Below are positions 53,025-63,873 of a stretch of 64,000 bases of DNA, one piece after another. Below the pieces are notes generated by a model. The model made no database searches. It saw only the letters and a list, made by a program, of their open reading frames with translations, and was not told where the DNA came from. Positions within the stretch are counted from its first letter, which is position 1. Each line of letters begins with the position of its first letter. The stretch covers positions 1 through 64,000 of the forward strand of contig NZ_VLLN01000022.1 in the NCBI RefSeq assembly GCF_007830735.1, given 5' to 3'. Both the position numbers and the translations under genes were made by a program. The stretch is from Geobacter argillaceus. GTDB lineage: Bacteria > Desulfobacterota > Desulfuromonadia > Geobacterales > DSM-12255.

Positions 53025-54375
53025 CACCACACGCACGTTGCAGGAATACGACCGCCGCTACCTCTGGCACCCGTTCACCCAGATGAAGGAATGGGAAAAA
53101 ACCGACCCGATCGTGATCGAACGAGGAGAAGGCTCCTGGCTCATCGATACGGACGGCAACCGCTACCTGGACGGGGTGGCAGCCATCTGGACCAACGTCC
53201 ACGGCCACTGCCGGCGCGAAATCAATGAGGCGATCAAGGAGCAGGTGGACCGGTTGGAGCACTCCACCCTCCTGGGGCTCACCAACGACAAGGCAGCGCT
53301 CCTGGCCAAGCGGCTGGTGGATATCGCGCCGCCTGGTCTGGCCAGGGTCTTCTATTCGGACAACGGCTCCACGGCGGTGGAGATCGGGGTCAAGATGGCG
53401 TTCCAGTACTGGCAGCACCTGGGACGGCCGGAAAAGCAGCGGTACATCTCCTTCCGGAACGCCTACCACGGCGACACGGTCGGCTGCATGAGCGTCGGCG
53501 GCATCGACATCTATCACGAAGTGTTTCGACCGCTCCTCTTCCCCACCATCCAGGCCCCCTCCCCCTACTGCTACCGCTGCGAGCTCTGCGCCGAGCGTGA
53601 CGCCGACCGCTGCGGCCGCCAGTGCCTGCAGGAACTGGAGCGCCTCATGGCAGCCCACACCCACGAGACCGCCGGCCTGGTCATCGAGCCGCTGGTTCAG
53701 GGTGCCGGCGGCATGATCGTCCAGCCGGAAGGGTTCGTAAGGAAAGTGCGGGAGCTGTGCGACCGCTACGACATCCTGATGATCGCCGACGAGGTGGCGG
53801 TCGGCTTCGGCCGGACCGGCACGATGTTCGCCTGCCAGCAGGAGGGGGTCACGCCCGACATCATGGCCCTGTCCAAGGGGATCACGGCCGGCTACCTTCC
53901 CCTGGCTGCTACCATGACGACCGAAAAGGTGTACAACGCCTTTCTGGGTGAGTACCGGGAACTGAAGACCTTTTTCCACGGCCACACCTTCACCGGCAAC
54001 CCCATTGCCTGCGCCACGGCCCTGGCCAGCCTCGACCTGTTTGCCTCCGACCGGCTCCTGGAGCAGCTCCCAGCCAAGATCGACTACCTGCGGCAGAGAC
54101 TCGAACCGCTGCGGGAACTGGACCACGTGGGCAATATCAGGATGTGCGGCATGGTCGGCGGGATCGAGCTGGTGCGCAGTCGCGAAACCAGGGAGCCGTA
54201 CGACTGGGAGGAGCGGATCGGCGTCAGGGTCTGCCTGGAGGCACAGAAGCACGGCCTCTTTCTCCGGCCGCTGGGCAACATCATTGTCGTCTTCCCCCCC
54301 CTGTCCATCTCCCTGGAAGAACTCGCCTTCCTGATGGATGGCATCGACGCCTCGATACGCGCGATAACCGGATAG
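53017..54375 (+). CDS. bioA: Adenosylmethionine-8-amino-7-oxononanoate aminotransferase
   Basis: A 452-residue PLP enzyme of fold type I. PLP Lys K287 (ALSKGITAGYLP), D258 (MIADEVAVGFGRTG), and LWHPFTQMKEW near the N-terminus are all present. Residues 185-203 contain five Cys (C185, C188, C191, C199, C203), a cluster not found in the E. coli enzyme but present in related long BioA forms; it may bind a metal. The start is TTG at 53017 with GGGAG 7 nt upstream, overlapping bioD by 8 bp. Confidence 0.95.
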   Translation: MSDTTRTLQEYDRRYLWHPFTQMKEWEKTDPIVIERGEGSWLIDTDGNRYLDGVAAIWTNVHGHCRREINEAIKEQVDRLEHSTLLGLTNDKAALLAKRLVDIAPPGLARVFYSDNGSTAVEIGVKMAFQYWQHLGRPEKQRYISFRNAYHGDTVGCMSVGGIDIYHEVFRPLLFPTIQAPSPYCYRCELCAERDADRCGRQCLQELERLMAAHTHETAGLVIEPLVQGAGGMIVQPEGFVRKVRELCDRYDILMIADEVAVGFGRTGTMFACQQEGVTPDIMALSKGITAGYLPLAATMTTEKVYNAFLGEYRELKTFFHGHTFTGNPIACATALASLDLFASDRLLEQLPAKIDYLRQRLEPLRELDHVGNIRMCGMVGGIELVRSRETREPYDWEERIGVRVCLEAQKHGLFLRPLGNIIVVFPPLSISLEELAFLMDGIDASIRAITG

Positions 54376-54380
54376 GCCGG

Positions 54381-56141
<1,761 letters not shown>

Positions 56142-56651
56142 CCCCTGCCACCTGTGATCACCACACCGAATCAGTCCCCCTCCCCTTTCTCAAGCCACAA
56201 ATAAAACAGATTTTACGTAGAATAAGGAAATGTTGTTATAAACGGCATTAAAGTACCGCAATACCACTTAAATGCAGATATCACCTATTAGACCCTTGCA
56301 TCACCTGAAACACACAAACCGTAAACGTTAGTTTACAGTTTGAGATCAACTGTAAACCACCCTGTCGCGCAGTTTGCAAGCGCCATTACGATCAGCAACG
56401 ACGCGCGCCCTCCTTCAAACCGTAAACAGATGTTGACACCAAGACCCTTCCGTCAACGTACTAAACCGCACAGCGTTCAGACCCTATTCGTGCGTATTTA
56501 CACATAATTTATCTTCACATTGCATTCGTTTCATACAAAAACATTGTTTGGTATTCCAATTGCTTTATCGCTCATTAGGCAACCTCTCGAACGGGAATTT
56601 CATCAAATGAAAACAACAGAACGAAACAATACATCAAAAGGAGGTTATACG
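56142..56651 (+). promoter_or_regulatory. Intergenic control region with GTAAAC/GTTTAC inverted repeats and a sigma-54 promoter
   Basis: A 510-bp gap. GTAAAC-GTTA-GTTTAC is at 56321-56336; GTTTACAGTT and AACTGTAAAC with a 7-nt spacer make a second palindrome at 56331-56357 that shares a half-site; and GTAAAC-AGAT-GTTGAC at 56422-56437 is a third site with one mismatch. The -24/-12 element TGGTATTCCAATTGCTT lies at 56549-56565 (GG 56550-56551, GC 56562-56563, 10 bp apart). The sites are 140-255 bp upstream of the predicted start (about 56575), the normal range for enhancer-binding activators. No gene is seen here; codons from 56520 run through this region but have no start signals. Confidence 0.65.
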
Positions 56652-57962
56652 ATGAATGTTGTGCTCTCCACTCGCAATTACGAAAAGGAATATCAAGGGA
56701 AGTTGTGCTCGCCCCGGGAAGCGGCATCAGTCGTAAAGTCCGGCGACCATCTCTGCTTTCCCCTGGGCGTCGGCGAGCCGACCCTGCTGGTAAGGGCATT
56801 GGCAGCCCGCAAGCGCGAACTGGAAGGGGTTGTCGTCAACCAGCAGCATCACATCACCCCGGACTATTTCACCGAGGATTCGGTGCCGCACATCAAGGTC
56901 AACGCCTGGTTCACCAGCCACGTATCACGGGAGGCGGTCCAAAAGGGTTGGGCGGATTTCGTCCCCAACCATTTCAGCGAGGTCCCCAGGCTGCTGCGGG
57001 AATACTGGCCCGTCGACGTGGCCGGCACGGTGGTTTCCCCCATGGACGAGCACGGCTTCTTCACCTGCAGCCTTTCGGTCGGCTACACCATGGAAGCGGT
57101 CAAGAAGGCGGGCAAGGTGGTAGTGCAGGTGAACCCCCAGGCACCACGCACCCACGGCAACTGCCATATCCATATCTCCGAGGTCGACCATATTATAGAG
57201 TGCGACGAGCCGCTCCAGGAGCTAAAAATACCGGAAATCTCGCCGGTGGAAGAGGCGATTGGCGGCTACCTGGCGGAAATGATCCCCGACGGCTCCACCC
57301 TGCAGCTCGGCTGGGGTGGCGTCCCGAACGCGGTCTGCAAGGCGCTGCTCAGGAAAAAGGATCTGGGTATCCACACCGAGCTGATCTCCAACGGCATCGT
57401 CGACCTGATGATTGCCGGGGCCGTGAACAACTCCCGCAAGACGATCAACCGCGGCAAAAGCCTGGGCACCTTTGCCCTCGGAACCAAGCGCGTGTTCGAA
57501 TTCATGAACGAAAACCCGATGATAGAGATGCACCCGGTGGACTACGTAAACGACCCGTACGTCATCGGCCAGATCGACAACATGGTCGCTATCAACGCCA
57601 CCATCCAGGTGGACCTCCTCGGGCAGTGCTGCTCGGAGTCATTCGGCCATTTGCAGTGGAGCGGCACCGGCGGCCAGGCCGACTTCGCCCGCGGCGCCAA
57701 CAGGTCCCGCGGCGGCAAGGCGTTCATCTGTACAGCAGCGACTGCCAAAAACGGCACCGTGTCATGCATTGTGCCGACCCTTGCGCCATCGGCATCGGTC
57801 ACCACCAGCAAGAACGATGTGGATCACGTGGTAACCGAGTTCGGGGTAGCCAAGCTACGGGGACAGACCGCCAGGCAGCGCGCCATTAACCTGATCAACG
57901 TTGCCCATCCCGACTTCAGGGGTGAACTGATGGAGGCGGCACGGAAAATGAATCGGATCTAA
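56652..57962 (+). CDS. Acetyl-CoA hydrolase/4-hydroxybutyrate CoA-transferase family protein
   Basis: A 436-residue family I-type CoA-transferase. The catalytic Glu is expected in GIHTELISNGIVDL (E243). Other conserved blocks are WGGVPNAVCKAL and SGTGGQADFARGANRSRGGKAFI. It moves CoA between acetyl-CoA (or another acyl-CoA) and an organic acid. The ATG at 56652 has AAAAGGAGG upstream at good spacing; upstream codons to 56520 are rejected. It lies downstream of the PAS/sigma-54 activator and its own sigma-54 promoter, so expression is probably substrate-induced. Confidence 0.88.
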   Translation: MNVVLSTRNYEKEYQGKLCSPREAASVVKSGDHLCFPLGVGEPTLLVRALAARKRELEGVVVNQQHHITPDYFTEDSVPHIKVNAWFTSHVSREAVQKGWADFVPNHFSEVPRLLREYWPVDVAGTVVSPMDEHGFFTCSLSVGYTMEAVKKAGKVVVQVNPQAPRTHGNCHIHISEVDHIIECDEPLQELKIPEISPVEEAIGGYLAEMIPDGSTLQLGWGGVPNAVCKALLRKKDLGIHTELISNGIVDLMIAGAVNNSRKTINRGKSLGTFALGTKRVFEFMNENPMIEMHPVDYVNDPYVIGQIDNMVAINATIQVDLLGQCCSESFGHLQWSGTGGQADFARGANRSRGGKAFICTAATAKNGTVSCIVPTLAPSASVTTSKNDVDHVVTEFGVAKLRGQTARQRAINLINVAHPDFRGELMEAARKMNRI

Positions 57963-58006
57963 CGGGAACCCCACGGCTGCATCGCGAAATATTCTTTCAG
58001 CCGGAC

Positions 58007-58059
58007 GAAAAAGAAAAAATCCTTCATCCCTTGTCGGGGCGAAGGATTTTTTCTTTTTC
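58007..58059. terminator. Bidirectional terminator after the CoA-transferase
   Basis: GAAAAAGAAAAAATCCTTC pairs with GAAGGATTTTTTCTTTTTC around a small inner GC hairpin. T-rich on both strands, it can end the CoA-transferase transcript and the convergent enoyl-CoA hydratase transcript. Confidence 0.9.
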
Positions 58060-58161
58060 AAACAAGAAGCACTGGCATGCATCACCCGATAACTGGCCGC
58101 CTTGGGCCGGCGACACCGCATCAAGCAAGAGAGTCTTTGATAACATCTGTCTAAAACAGGT

Positions 58162-58983
58162 TCAATTCCCCTGAAACCGGGCAGCCCGTTTTTCCAGAAA
58201 ATGGGCAACCCCCTCCTTGAAGTCCTCGCTCTGAAAACTTTGGTACATTTCGTTGTTAGCGGCGGTAATCGCATCTGCCAATGACTGAAAAGGGGCATCC
58301 CAGAGCTGTTGCTTGATCACCTGCAAGGAGCGGGGAGACACGTTTCGCGCCATATCATCGGCATAGGCAAGCACCTCCTCCAGCAGGTTTTCCGGAGCGA
58401 CCAACCGGTCTACGAGGCGCATGCCCAATGCCTCTTCGGCCGTAATCTTCCGTGAAGAGTAGAGCAAATCGGCTGCATTGCCAGGGCCAACGATACGCGG
58501 CAGTATCCAGGCAATTCCGTGCTCCGCAATCAGTCCCCGCTTGGAAAATGCCGTAGCAAATACGGCTGATGAGCTGGCAAAGCGTATATCGCAATACAGT
58601 GGAAAAACGAACCCGATACCCGCGGCAGCACCGTTAATTGCGCAGATAACCGGTTTGCGGATCGCAGGAAAATAACAATAGCGGGACTGGTAATCCGCTC
58701 GACGATTCATGTCGTAGGGTCGCGTCCAGTCTTCGGAACTGCCGTCGTCGGGGGATATGGTTTCCAGTTCTGCCAAATCCATCCCGGCACAAAATGCCCT
58801 CCCCTTGCCCGTCAGCACAATGACTCTGACATGCGGATCGCGGTCAACCTGCTCAAACGCGGCACGTAACTCCGCTTCCATTACCTTGGTCAGGGCGTTC
58901 ATCTTGTCCGGTCGCGACAGGGTTATCAGTGCGACGGTGCCCTCGGGACCGCAGCGACTCAGTTCTATTTGCGTAAAGATCAC
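58162..58983 (-). CDS. Enoyl-CoA hydratase/isomerase family protein
   Basis: A 273-residue crotonase-fold enzyme. The oxyanion-hole segments are GKGRAFCAGMDLAELE (about 60-75) and INGAAAGIGFVFPLYCDIRFAS (about 115-136). The later FSKRGLIAEHGIAWILPRIVG holds the position of the second catalytic acid. It acts on an enoyl-CoA; substrate unknown. The ATG at 58983 has a weak GGAG. It lies downstream of the TetR gene on the same strand with a 166-bp gap; no promoter was recognised there. Confidence 0.88.
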   Translation of the reverse strand: MIFTQIELSRCGPEGTVALITLSRPDKMNALTKVMEAELRAAFEQVDRDPHVRVIVLTGKGRAFCAGMDLAELETISPDDGSSEDWTRPYDMNRRADYQSRYCYFPAIRKPVICAINGAAAGIGFVFPLYCDIRFASSSAVFATAFSKRGLIAEHGIAWILPRIVGPGNAADLLYSSRKITAEEALGMRLVDRLVAPENLLEEVLAYADDMARNVSPRSLQVIKQQLWDAPFQSLADAITAANNEMYQSFQSEDFKEGVAHFLEKRAARFQGN

Positions 58984-59149
58984 ACGATGCTCCTTATCCC
59001 CCGACGCATTTCACCCAAGGATGTGGGACAACATCTGCCAGACGTCGCCGGATGATCGAAACCGCCACACTGACTGACCAGCCAACCACAAACCACCTGT
59101 ACGTTACGACACATTGCCCCGTGGTACCGCGACAGATCAAGGTCGCCGC

Positions 59150-59794
59150 TTACCGGACCTGTTGCCGGTGTTTCCAGCCGGCCTCGGTCATGACCCCGTG
59201 CAGGAACAGATCGATCGTTTCAGAGATATACTCGTCCAGGGTCATATTTTGACCGAGAACCCAACGTTTAAGGGCCCAGCCATGGGCCACCATAACCACC
59301 TGGTATGCCATTAGACTTACGTTTACCGAACGAAAATATCCCGCCTCTATACAGGTTCGCACACAATCAGCCACCAGGCTGTTGGTTTCCAGCTCCATCC
59401 TTTTGATCTCCGCCTTCCGTTCAGAGCTGAGTGCCTTGGTTGCGCGGTAAGCCAGCAACGTGGCATCAGAATGGGCATCGACCACCTGGCAGTAAGCGCG
59501 TACCGCCGTACAAAAGCGCTCTATGGGATCGACAACGGCCTCAAGGGACTTGGGAATCTCGCGCTGATAGGAATCCAACAGGTTTTGCAGCACCAGGAAG
59601 AGCATATCCTCCTTGGTCTGGACATATGAGTAAATAAGGCCGGAACTGAACCCCGCCAGCTTTGAGATGTCCTTCATGGTGGTGGAGTCGTACGAATTGC
59701 GCCCGAACAGTGCTGTGGCAGCAGCGACAAACTGCTGGCGGCGCTCCGCTATCAGTTCCTGGTCATCAATGCTGCTATGCACAATCGTTGACAT
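59150..59794 (-). CDS. TetR-family transcription regulator
   Basis: From the ATG at 59794, 214 residues. The N-terminal helix-turn-helix (ATALFGRNSYDSTTMKDISKLAGFSSGLIYSYVQTKEDML) is clear; the C-terminal ligand domain is helical. AAGGAG lies 9 nt upstream, so codons from 59902 are rejected. The neighbours (enoyl-CoA hydratase, MFS carrier, CoA-transferase) suggest control by an acyl-CoA. A palindrome just upstream of the gene is its probable operator. Confidence 0.9.
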   Translation of the reverse strand: MSTIVHSSIDDQELIAERRQQFVAAATALFGRNSYDSTTMKDISKLAGFSSGLIYSYVQTKEDMLFLVLQNLLDSYQREIPKSLEAVVDPIERFCTAVRAYCQVVDAHSDATLLAYRATKALSSERKAEIKRMELETNSLVADCVRTCIEAGYFRSVNVSLMAYQVVMVAHGWALKRWVLGQNMTLDEYISETIDLFLHGVMTEAGWKHRQQVR

Positions 59795-59840
59795 GCGACA
59801 CTCTCCTTGTTGCGTACCCGACTGATGCCGATCGAGACAG

Positions 59841-59874
59841 TTTTTCAGTGGTTGGCCGGCCAACCACTGAAAAA
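59841..59874. promoter_or_regulatory. Perfect 34-bp palindrome, likely TetR operator
   Basis: Each 17-bp arm reads TTTTTCAGTGGTTGGCC outward to inward, with no spacer. It abuts the -10 of the promoter below and covers the predicted start site of the TetR gene. A run of A, not T, follows the hairpin on either strand, so it is not an intrinsic terminator. Confidence 0.75.
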
Positions 59875-59902
59875 ACGTAACATCGCCACAAGCTCGTGTC
59901 AA
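59874..59902 (-). promoter_or_regulatory. Sigma-70-type promoter of the TetR gene
   Basis: On the minus strand a perfect TTGACA (59897-59902) is 17 bp from TACGTT (59874-59879). The start would fall near 59867, inside the palindrome. Confidence 0.5.
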
Positions 59903-60024
59903 ACACTTTTGTAATAGGCAGTTATCAGCCTTATCGTATTACGCAGGACTTTATTGTCAGCACGTCATTCACACAGCCTTTAAGTTCCATGCAGTGGCGT
60001 TAGGAGGTGCCAAGTAGCCTGCGT

Positions 60025-61470
60025 CTACTTCTCCCTGATCCCATAGGGTGTGCCCAACAGCGTGGGAACCTCTATGACTCTGCCGATAGCGAGTACAAAC
60101 AGGCAGCTGGCCGCCATTAATCCTCCATCCAGGAGAATGGCAGAACTCCAATTCCCCGTCGCGTCGCGTAGGGCTCCGGCAATGACAGGAGAAAGGACAG
60201 CTCCGACTTCGGCAACCAGGTTCCACATGCCAAATGCTGCCCCGCGGAGTTCGACGGGAGCGAGATCGGCCGTGACCGTATAGTTGACGGCCTGGAGGGC
60301 AAAAAACACCACGCCTGACACGAACAGCAGTATCGACATGACGACGAGGTCTTTTCTCCCGGACATGAGGTACGCGGCAAACAGGAAAATCAGCACGGTG
60401 AGAACCGCCATCAGGAAGGCGAGCGAGTTCCTTCGCCCGTTGCGCCTCAGGGCCATCGCATCGCCGATCTTTCCTCCTAGGGGAAATCCTATGAATCCTG
60501 CCAACCCGTTGAACGACGCCACGAGTGCCGCGGAAGAGAACGCACCCCCGCCGAATTCCTTCACGATTTCAACGGACCAGTACCCATAGAACCAAAGGTG
60601 CCAACAGATACCGATGCCCGAGATATACAGCAACACAAGATTCGGTTCCCGAAGGATGGGCCCCAATTCCTTGGACTTCTTGCCAAAAATGAACGCGATC
60701 AAGACGAGGGTCAGACAGGTAAGGATTACCGCTATACCTACCTTGCTGAGGCCCAGCCGATCAGTAGCGGCATAGACGGCCATGATGGCGACCAGAAATA
60801 TGAGAGAGGTCTTCACAAGATTTGCAAGGGCAGGCTTATAGCCATACGTCGTACCGGGCAGTTTGGGGGCGATGTAGGCCTTGACCAGGAAAGCCACGAC
60901 CAACGAAGCCGCACCAAGCAGCAGAAACGGTGCCCTCCAGGCATCTTCACCCATGAAGGGCTTCGCCAGGTTGATCAAGTGAATGGTGCCGAGAAGTGCC
61001 GACGTGAACCCCAGAGAAAGGCCGGTAATCACTATCCCCATGCCAAATCCCATTTTAGGGGGGGGAGTGACGTGGGCCACGAGCGAGCGGTCGTTCGAGT
61101 AGAGGACGCCTTCTCCGAGACCTGTAAGGACCCGAAAGGCGATGAACGCCACCAGCCCTCCGGTGACCCCGGTGATGAGCGTCATGATACCTGCCCAGAA
61201 TAGACTTATGACGATGATGGTCCGGTGGCCGTACTTGTCACCGAAGTATCCGCCGGGAAACTGCGTAAGCATGTAACCCGCAAAGAAGAGGCTGCCGAGC
61301 AATCCGCCCAGAGCATGGGGATTGGCCGCGGATTTGAGAAAACCGACGTTGTTGGCGATCATCCAGGAGATGACCGGTCCCGTAATCGTCCGGTCTGCAT
61401 AAGATACTGCCCAGCCCATAAAAAGCATCAGCCATACGGTATGATACTGCTCCCATTTCCTTTTTTTCAT
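60025..61470 (-). CDS. MFS transporter, ACS (anion:cation symporter) type
   Basis: A 481-residue carrier with 12 predicted helices. The first loop carries GGYFGDKYGHRTII (motif A, G-x3-G-D-x3-G-R-x3), and the protein begins with the organic-acid-symporter-like YHTVWLMLFMGWAVSYADRTITGPVI. It probably takes up an organic or aromatic acid used by the surrounding acyl-CoA genes. The ATG at 61470 is preferred; an in-frame GTG lies at 61485. It follows the thioesterase gene after about 115 bp. Confidence 0.85.
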   Translation of the reverse strand: MKKRKWEQYHTVWLMLFMGWAVSYADRTITGPVISWMIANNVGFLKSAANPHALGGLLGSLFFAGYMLTQFPGGYFGDKYGHRTIIVISLFWAGIMTLITGVTGGLVAFIAFRVLTGLGEGVLYSNDRSLVAHVTPPPKMGFGMGIVITGLSLGFTSALLGTIHLINLAKPFMGEDAWRAPFLLLGAASLVVAFLVKAYIAPKLPGTTYGYKPALANLVKTSLIFLVAIMAVYAATDRLGLSKVGIAVILTCLTLVLIAFIFGKKSKELGPILREPNLVLLYISGIGICWHLWFYGYWSVEIVKEFGGGAFSSAALVASFNGLAGFIGFPLGGKIGDAMALRRNGRRNSLAFLMAVLTVLIFLFAAYLMSGRKDLVVMSILLFVSGVVFFALQAVNYTVTADLAPVELRGAAFGMWNLVAEVGAVLSPVIAGALRDATGNWSSAILLDGGLMAASCLFVLAIGRVIEVPTLLGTPYGIREK

Positions 61471-61586
61471 CCTACTTGCCCCCACTTGAAATAAACTTCA
61501 GAATTGACGTCCATACCGTTCCTGAAACTACAAAACACCCTGAGACTCAGGGATTGTCCTTACCCCTCAGGCGCCAGAATCGGGCA

Positions 61587-62546
61587 TTAATGACCGCTGG
61601 AGCTATATTCATCACAAGCTGCCTGATATGCAGTAATTTTCCCCCGTAACTCATCCGGGAAAGGAGTTGCCTTGAGAGCACCATTCTGCTCAACACTGTA
61701 GCAGGCTGTCAGTTGCCCTGAGATACAATGGGCACCTTTTCCGTCATACCCCTGCACAGTATATGAAATGCTCGACCTGCCCAGCCTGCTGACTGTAAAT
61801 ATGAGTGAAATCAGTTGTCCCGATACAACGCGACTCAGGATGTCGCAGGTGACCTGCAGGAAAGGCTGTCCCCTCTTAAGGATATTTTGCTCCATCCACG
61901 AGATGCCCAGGAACTTCCCATACCATTCGCCGTTGGCTTCCAAGAGGTAATCGAACACCCTTGGCAGGTAAATGGTGCCCGATACGCCGCATTCCCCGTA
62001 CACCACCCGTCTCTGAAGGATGAACGGTACCTCTCCGGCCCCCCCGGCCAGCGGTAATGGCACGTTCCGGTCCGCGGTTACCGGGCAGCCAGCCTCTTCA
62101 ACGGGGCCGGCTGCCCCACAGCTGGCCCGATACCTCTCAATGCGCTCCCCATACTCCGGCGGAATGGGAATCTGCTTGAACTGCCTGCGTTCCACAAAAC
62201 AGGACGTCAGTGTTGTCCGGAAACAAAGTTCTCCCGCCTGGTTCACCCCTGAGATACTGAACGTAAGAATTGAATGCTCGACGCTGACCACCACGTGAGC
62301 CAGAACAGTTTCTCCAGCCGTCAGTGCCTTACGAAATTCACATCCGGCGTGCAGAAAATGGAGTTCCATGCCATGCAGGGTGACCAGATCGCTCCACGAT
62401 ACTCCCACCACCTGTTCAAACCAGCCTTCGATCGCCTCGACGGCATAATCGATGGCCCGCGGCGTATAGTAATTCAGGGATGCATCGCAATCGCCATACC
62501 GTACCATCCGTCGATATTCATATGCAGTGGGGCGCTGCTGGCTCAT
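61587..62546 (-). CDS. Double-hotdog acyl-CoA thioesterase-like protein
   Basis: A 319-residue protein with two tandem hotdog domains of the 4-hydroxybenzoyl-CoA thioesterase type. Domain 1 (about 1-140) has VRYGDCDASLNYYTPRAIDY with the catalytic-type Asp. Domain 2 (about 170-310) has VVYGECGVSGTIYLPRVFDYLLEANGEWYGKFLGISW in which the Asp is replaced. The fused pair probably forms one internal dimer with a single active site. It ends 13 bp after the CoA-transferase upstream, so both are in one operon. Confidence 0.75.
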   Translation of the reverse strand: MSQQRPTAYEYRRMVRYGDCDASLNYYTPRAIDYAVEAIEGWFEQVVGVSWSDLVTLHGMELHFLHAGCEFRKALTAGETVLAHVVVSVEHSILTFSISGVNQAGELCFRTTLTSCFVERRQFKQIPIPPEYGERIERYRASCGAAGPVEEAGCPVTADRNVPLPLAGGAGEVPFILQRRVVYGECGVSGTIYLPRVFDYLLEANGEWYGKFLGISWMEQNILKRGQPFLQVTCDILSRVVSGQLISLIFTVSRLGRSSISYTVQGYDGKGAHCISGQLTACYSVEQNGALKATPFPDELRGKITAYQAACDEYSSSGH

Positions 62547-62559
62547 GACACTATCCAGT

Positions 62560-63873
62560 CTACAGGTAATGCAGTTCCCTGGCCTGGGCCGTCATCTCGT
62601 CGCGGAACCGGGGATGGGCGATATTGATCAGTGCCTGCGCGCGCTGGCGGACCGTCTTGCCGTAGAGCGCTGCCACTCCGAATTCCGTCACCACGTAATG
62701 CACATGGTTACGGGTAGTGACCACGCCGGCGCCCTGCTTGAGCATCGGCACGATCTTGCTCACAACGGTTCCGTCACGGAGCTGTGCCGTGCTCGGCAGG
62801 GTGATGATCGGCACCCCCCCCTTGGAACGCGATGCGCCATAAACAAAGTCCAGTTGCCCGCCCACAGCAGAATACATCCTCGGCCCGATGCTGTCGGCGC
62901 ATATCTGCCCGGTCAGATCCACTTCGAGAGCCGAGTTTATCGCCACCATCCGGTCGTTCTGGGCAACCACGAACGGATCGTTCACGTATTCGGTGCGGTA
63001 AAATTCAACCAGCGGGTTGTTGTCCACCCAGTCATACAGCCGCTTGGTCCCCAGGAGGAACCCGGCGATGATCTTGCCCGGATGGAGTGTCTTGCGCGCA
63101 TTCGTGATGACACCGGCTTCCACCAGATCGATCACCCCATCGGAAAACAGTTCGGTATGGATCCCCAGGTCCTTCTTGTTGTACAGATGCTTGAGCACTG
63201 CATCGGGGAGGGCACCGATTCCCAGTTGCATGGTGGCACCATCCGGGATCAGCCCGGCGATGTGACCGGCGATTTCCTGAATGACCGCCTCGTCACCCTT
63301 TTGTCCCATGGCATGCTCGCAGATCGGCTCATCGACCTCAACGATATGATGGAGCTGCTCCACATGCATGCGCGTGTCGCCGAGGGTCCGCGGCATCTGC
63401 CTGTTCACCTGGGCGATGACGATCCTGGCGCTTTCGGCAGCCGTGATCGTCGGCCCCGGCTCGGTGCCGAGCGAACAGTACCCCTCCTCATCGGGGGGTG
63501 ACACATGAATGAACGCCAGATCCAGCGGCAGGAGCCCGTTCTTGAACAAGAGGGGCATTTCGGAAAGCAGGACCGGGGTGAAGTCGCCACGTCCCTCGTT
63601 CACCGCCTGCCTGACATTGGCGCTGATGAACATGGAGTTGACGCGCAGATGCCCTGCCATCTCCGGTGCAGCATACGCTGTCGAGCCAAAGGTCAGCACG
63701 TGGCAGATCTCCACATCTTCCAGCTCGGGCGCGCGCCTCACCAGTGCATCCAGCAGCGTGAGTGGTACGGAAGCATTGCCGGTCAGGAACAGGCGATTCC
63801 CGGAACTGACCGCCTTCACCGCCTCATCGGCCGTTTTTACACGTGATCTGTAAACTTCCTGCCAGTTAGACAT
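62560..63873 (-). CDS. 4-hydroxybutyrate/acetyl-CoA CoA-transferase family protein
   Basis: From the ATG at 63873, 437 residues. The catalytic Glu is expected in GIHTELFSDGVIDL (E241); the CoA site stretches GIGALPDAVLKHL and GGQLDFVYGASRSKGG are present. It is similar in order to the protein encoded at 56652 but clearly divergent. AAGGAG lies 8 nt upstream; an ATG at 63903 also has a GGAGG and cannot be excluded. Together with the thioesterase and MFS gene it forms a minus-strand unit for acid activation or release. Confidence 0.88.
   Translation of the reverse strand: MSNWQEVYRSRVKTADEAVKAVSSGNRLFLTGNASVPLTLLDALVRRAPELEDVEICHVLTFGSTAYAAPEMAGHLRVNSMFISANVRQAVNEGRGDFTPVLLSEMPLLFKNGLLPLDLAFIHVSPPDEEGYCSLGTEPGPTITAAESARIVIAQVNRQMPRTLGDTRMHVEQLHHIVEVDEPICEHAMGQKGDEAVIQEIAGHIAGLIPDGATMQLGIGALPDAVLKHLYNKKDLGIHTELFSDGVIDLVEAGVITNARKTLHPGKIIAGFLLGTKRLYDWVDNNPLVEFYRTEYVNDPFVVAQNDRMVAINSALEVDLTGQICADSIGPRMYSAVGGQLDFVYGASRSKGGVPIITLPSTAQLRDGTVVSKIVPMLKQGAGVVTTRNHVHYVVTEFGVAALYGKTVRQRAQALINIAHPRFRDEMTAQARELHYL

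Noticed and set aside
56705-57889. A 394-codon plus-strand frame within the CoA-transferase gene
   Set aside because: Arg/Gly/Pro-rich composition typical of a shifted frame; the CoA-transferase frame has the catalytic motif and ribosome site.
59841-59874. The 34-bp palindrome as a terminator for the MFS gene
   Set aside because: It is followed by A and not T on both strands and is placed over the promoter of the TetR gene.
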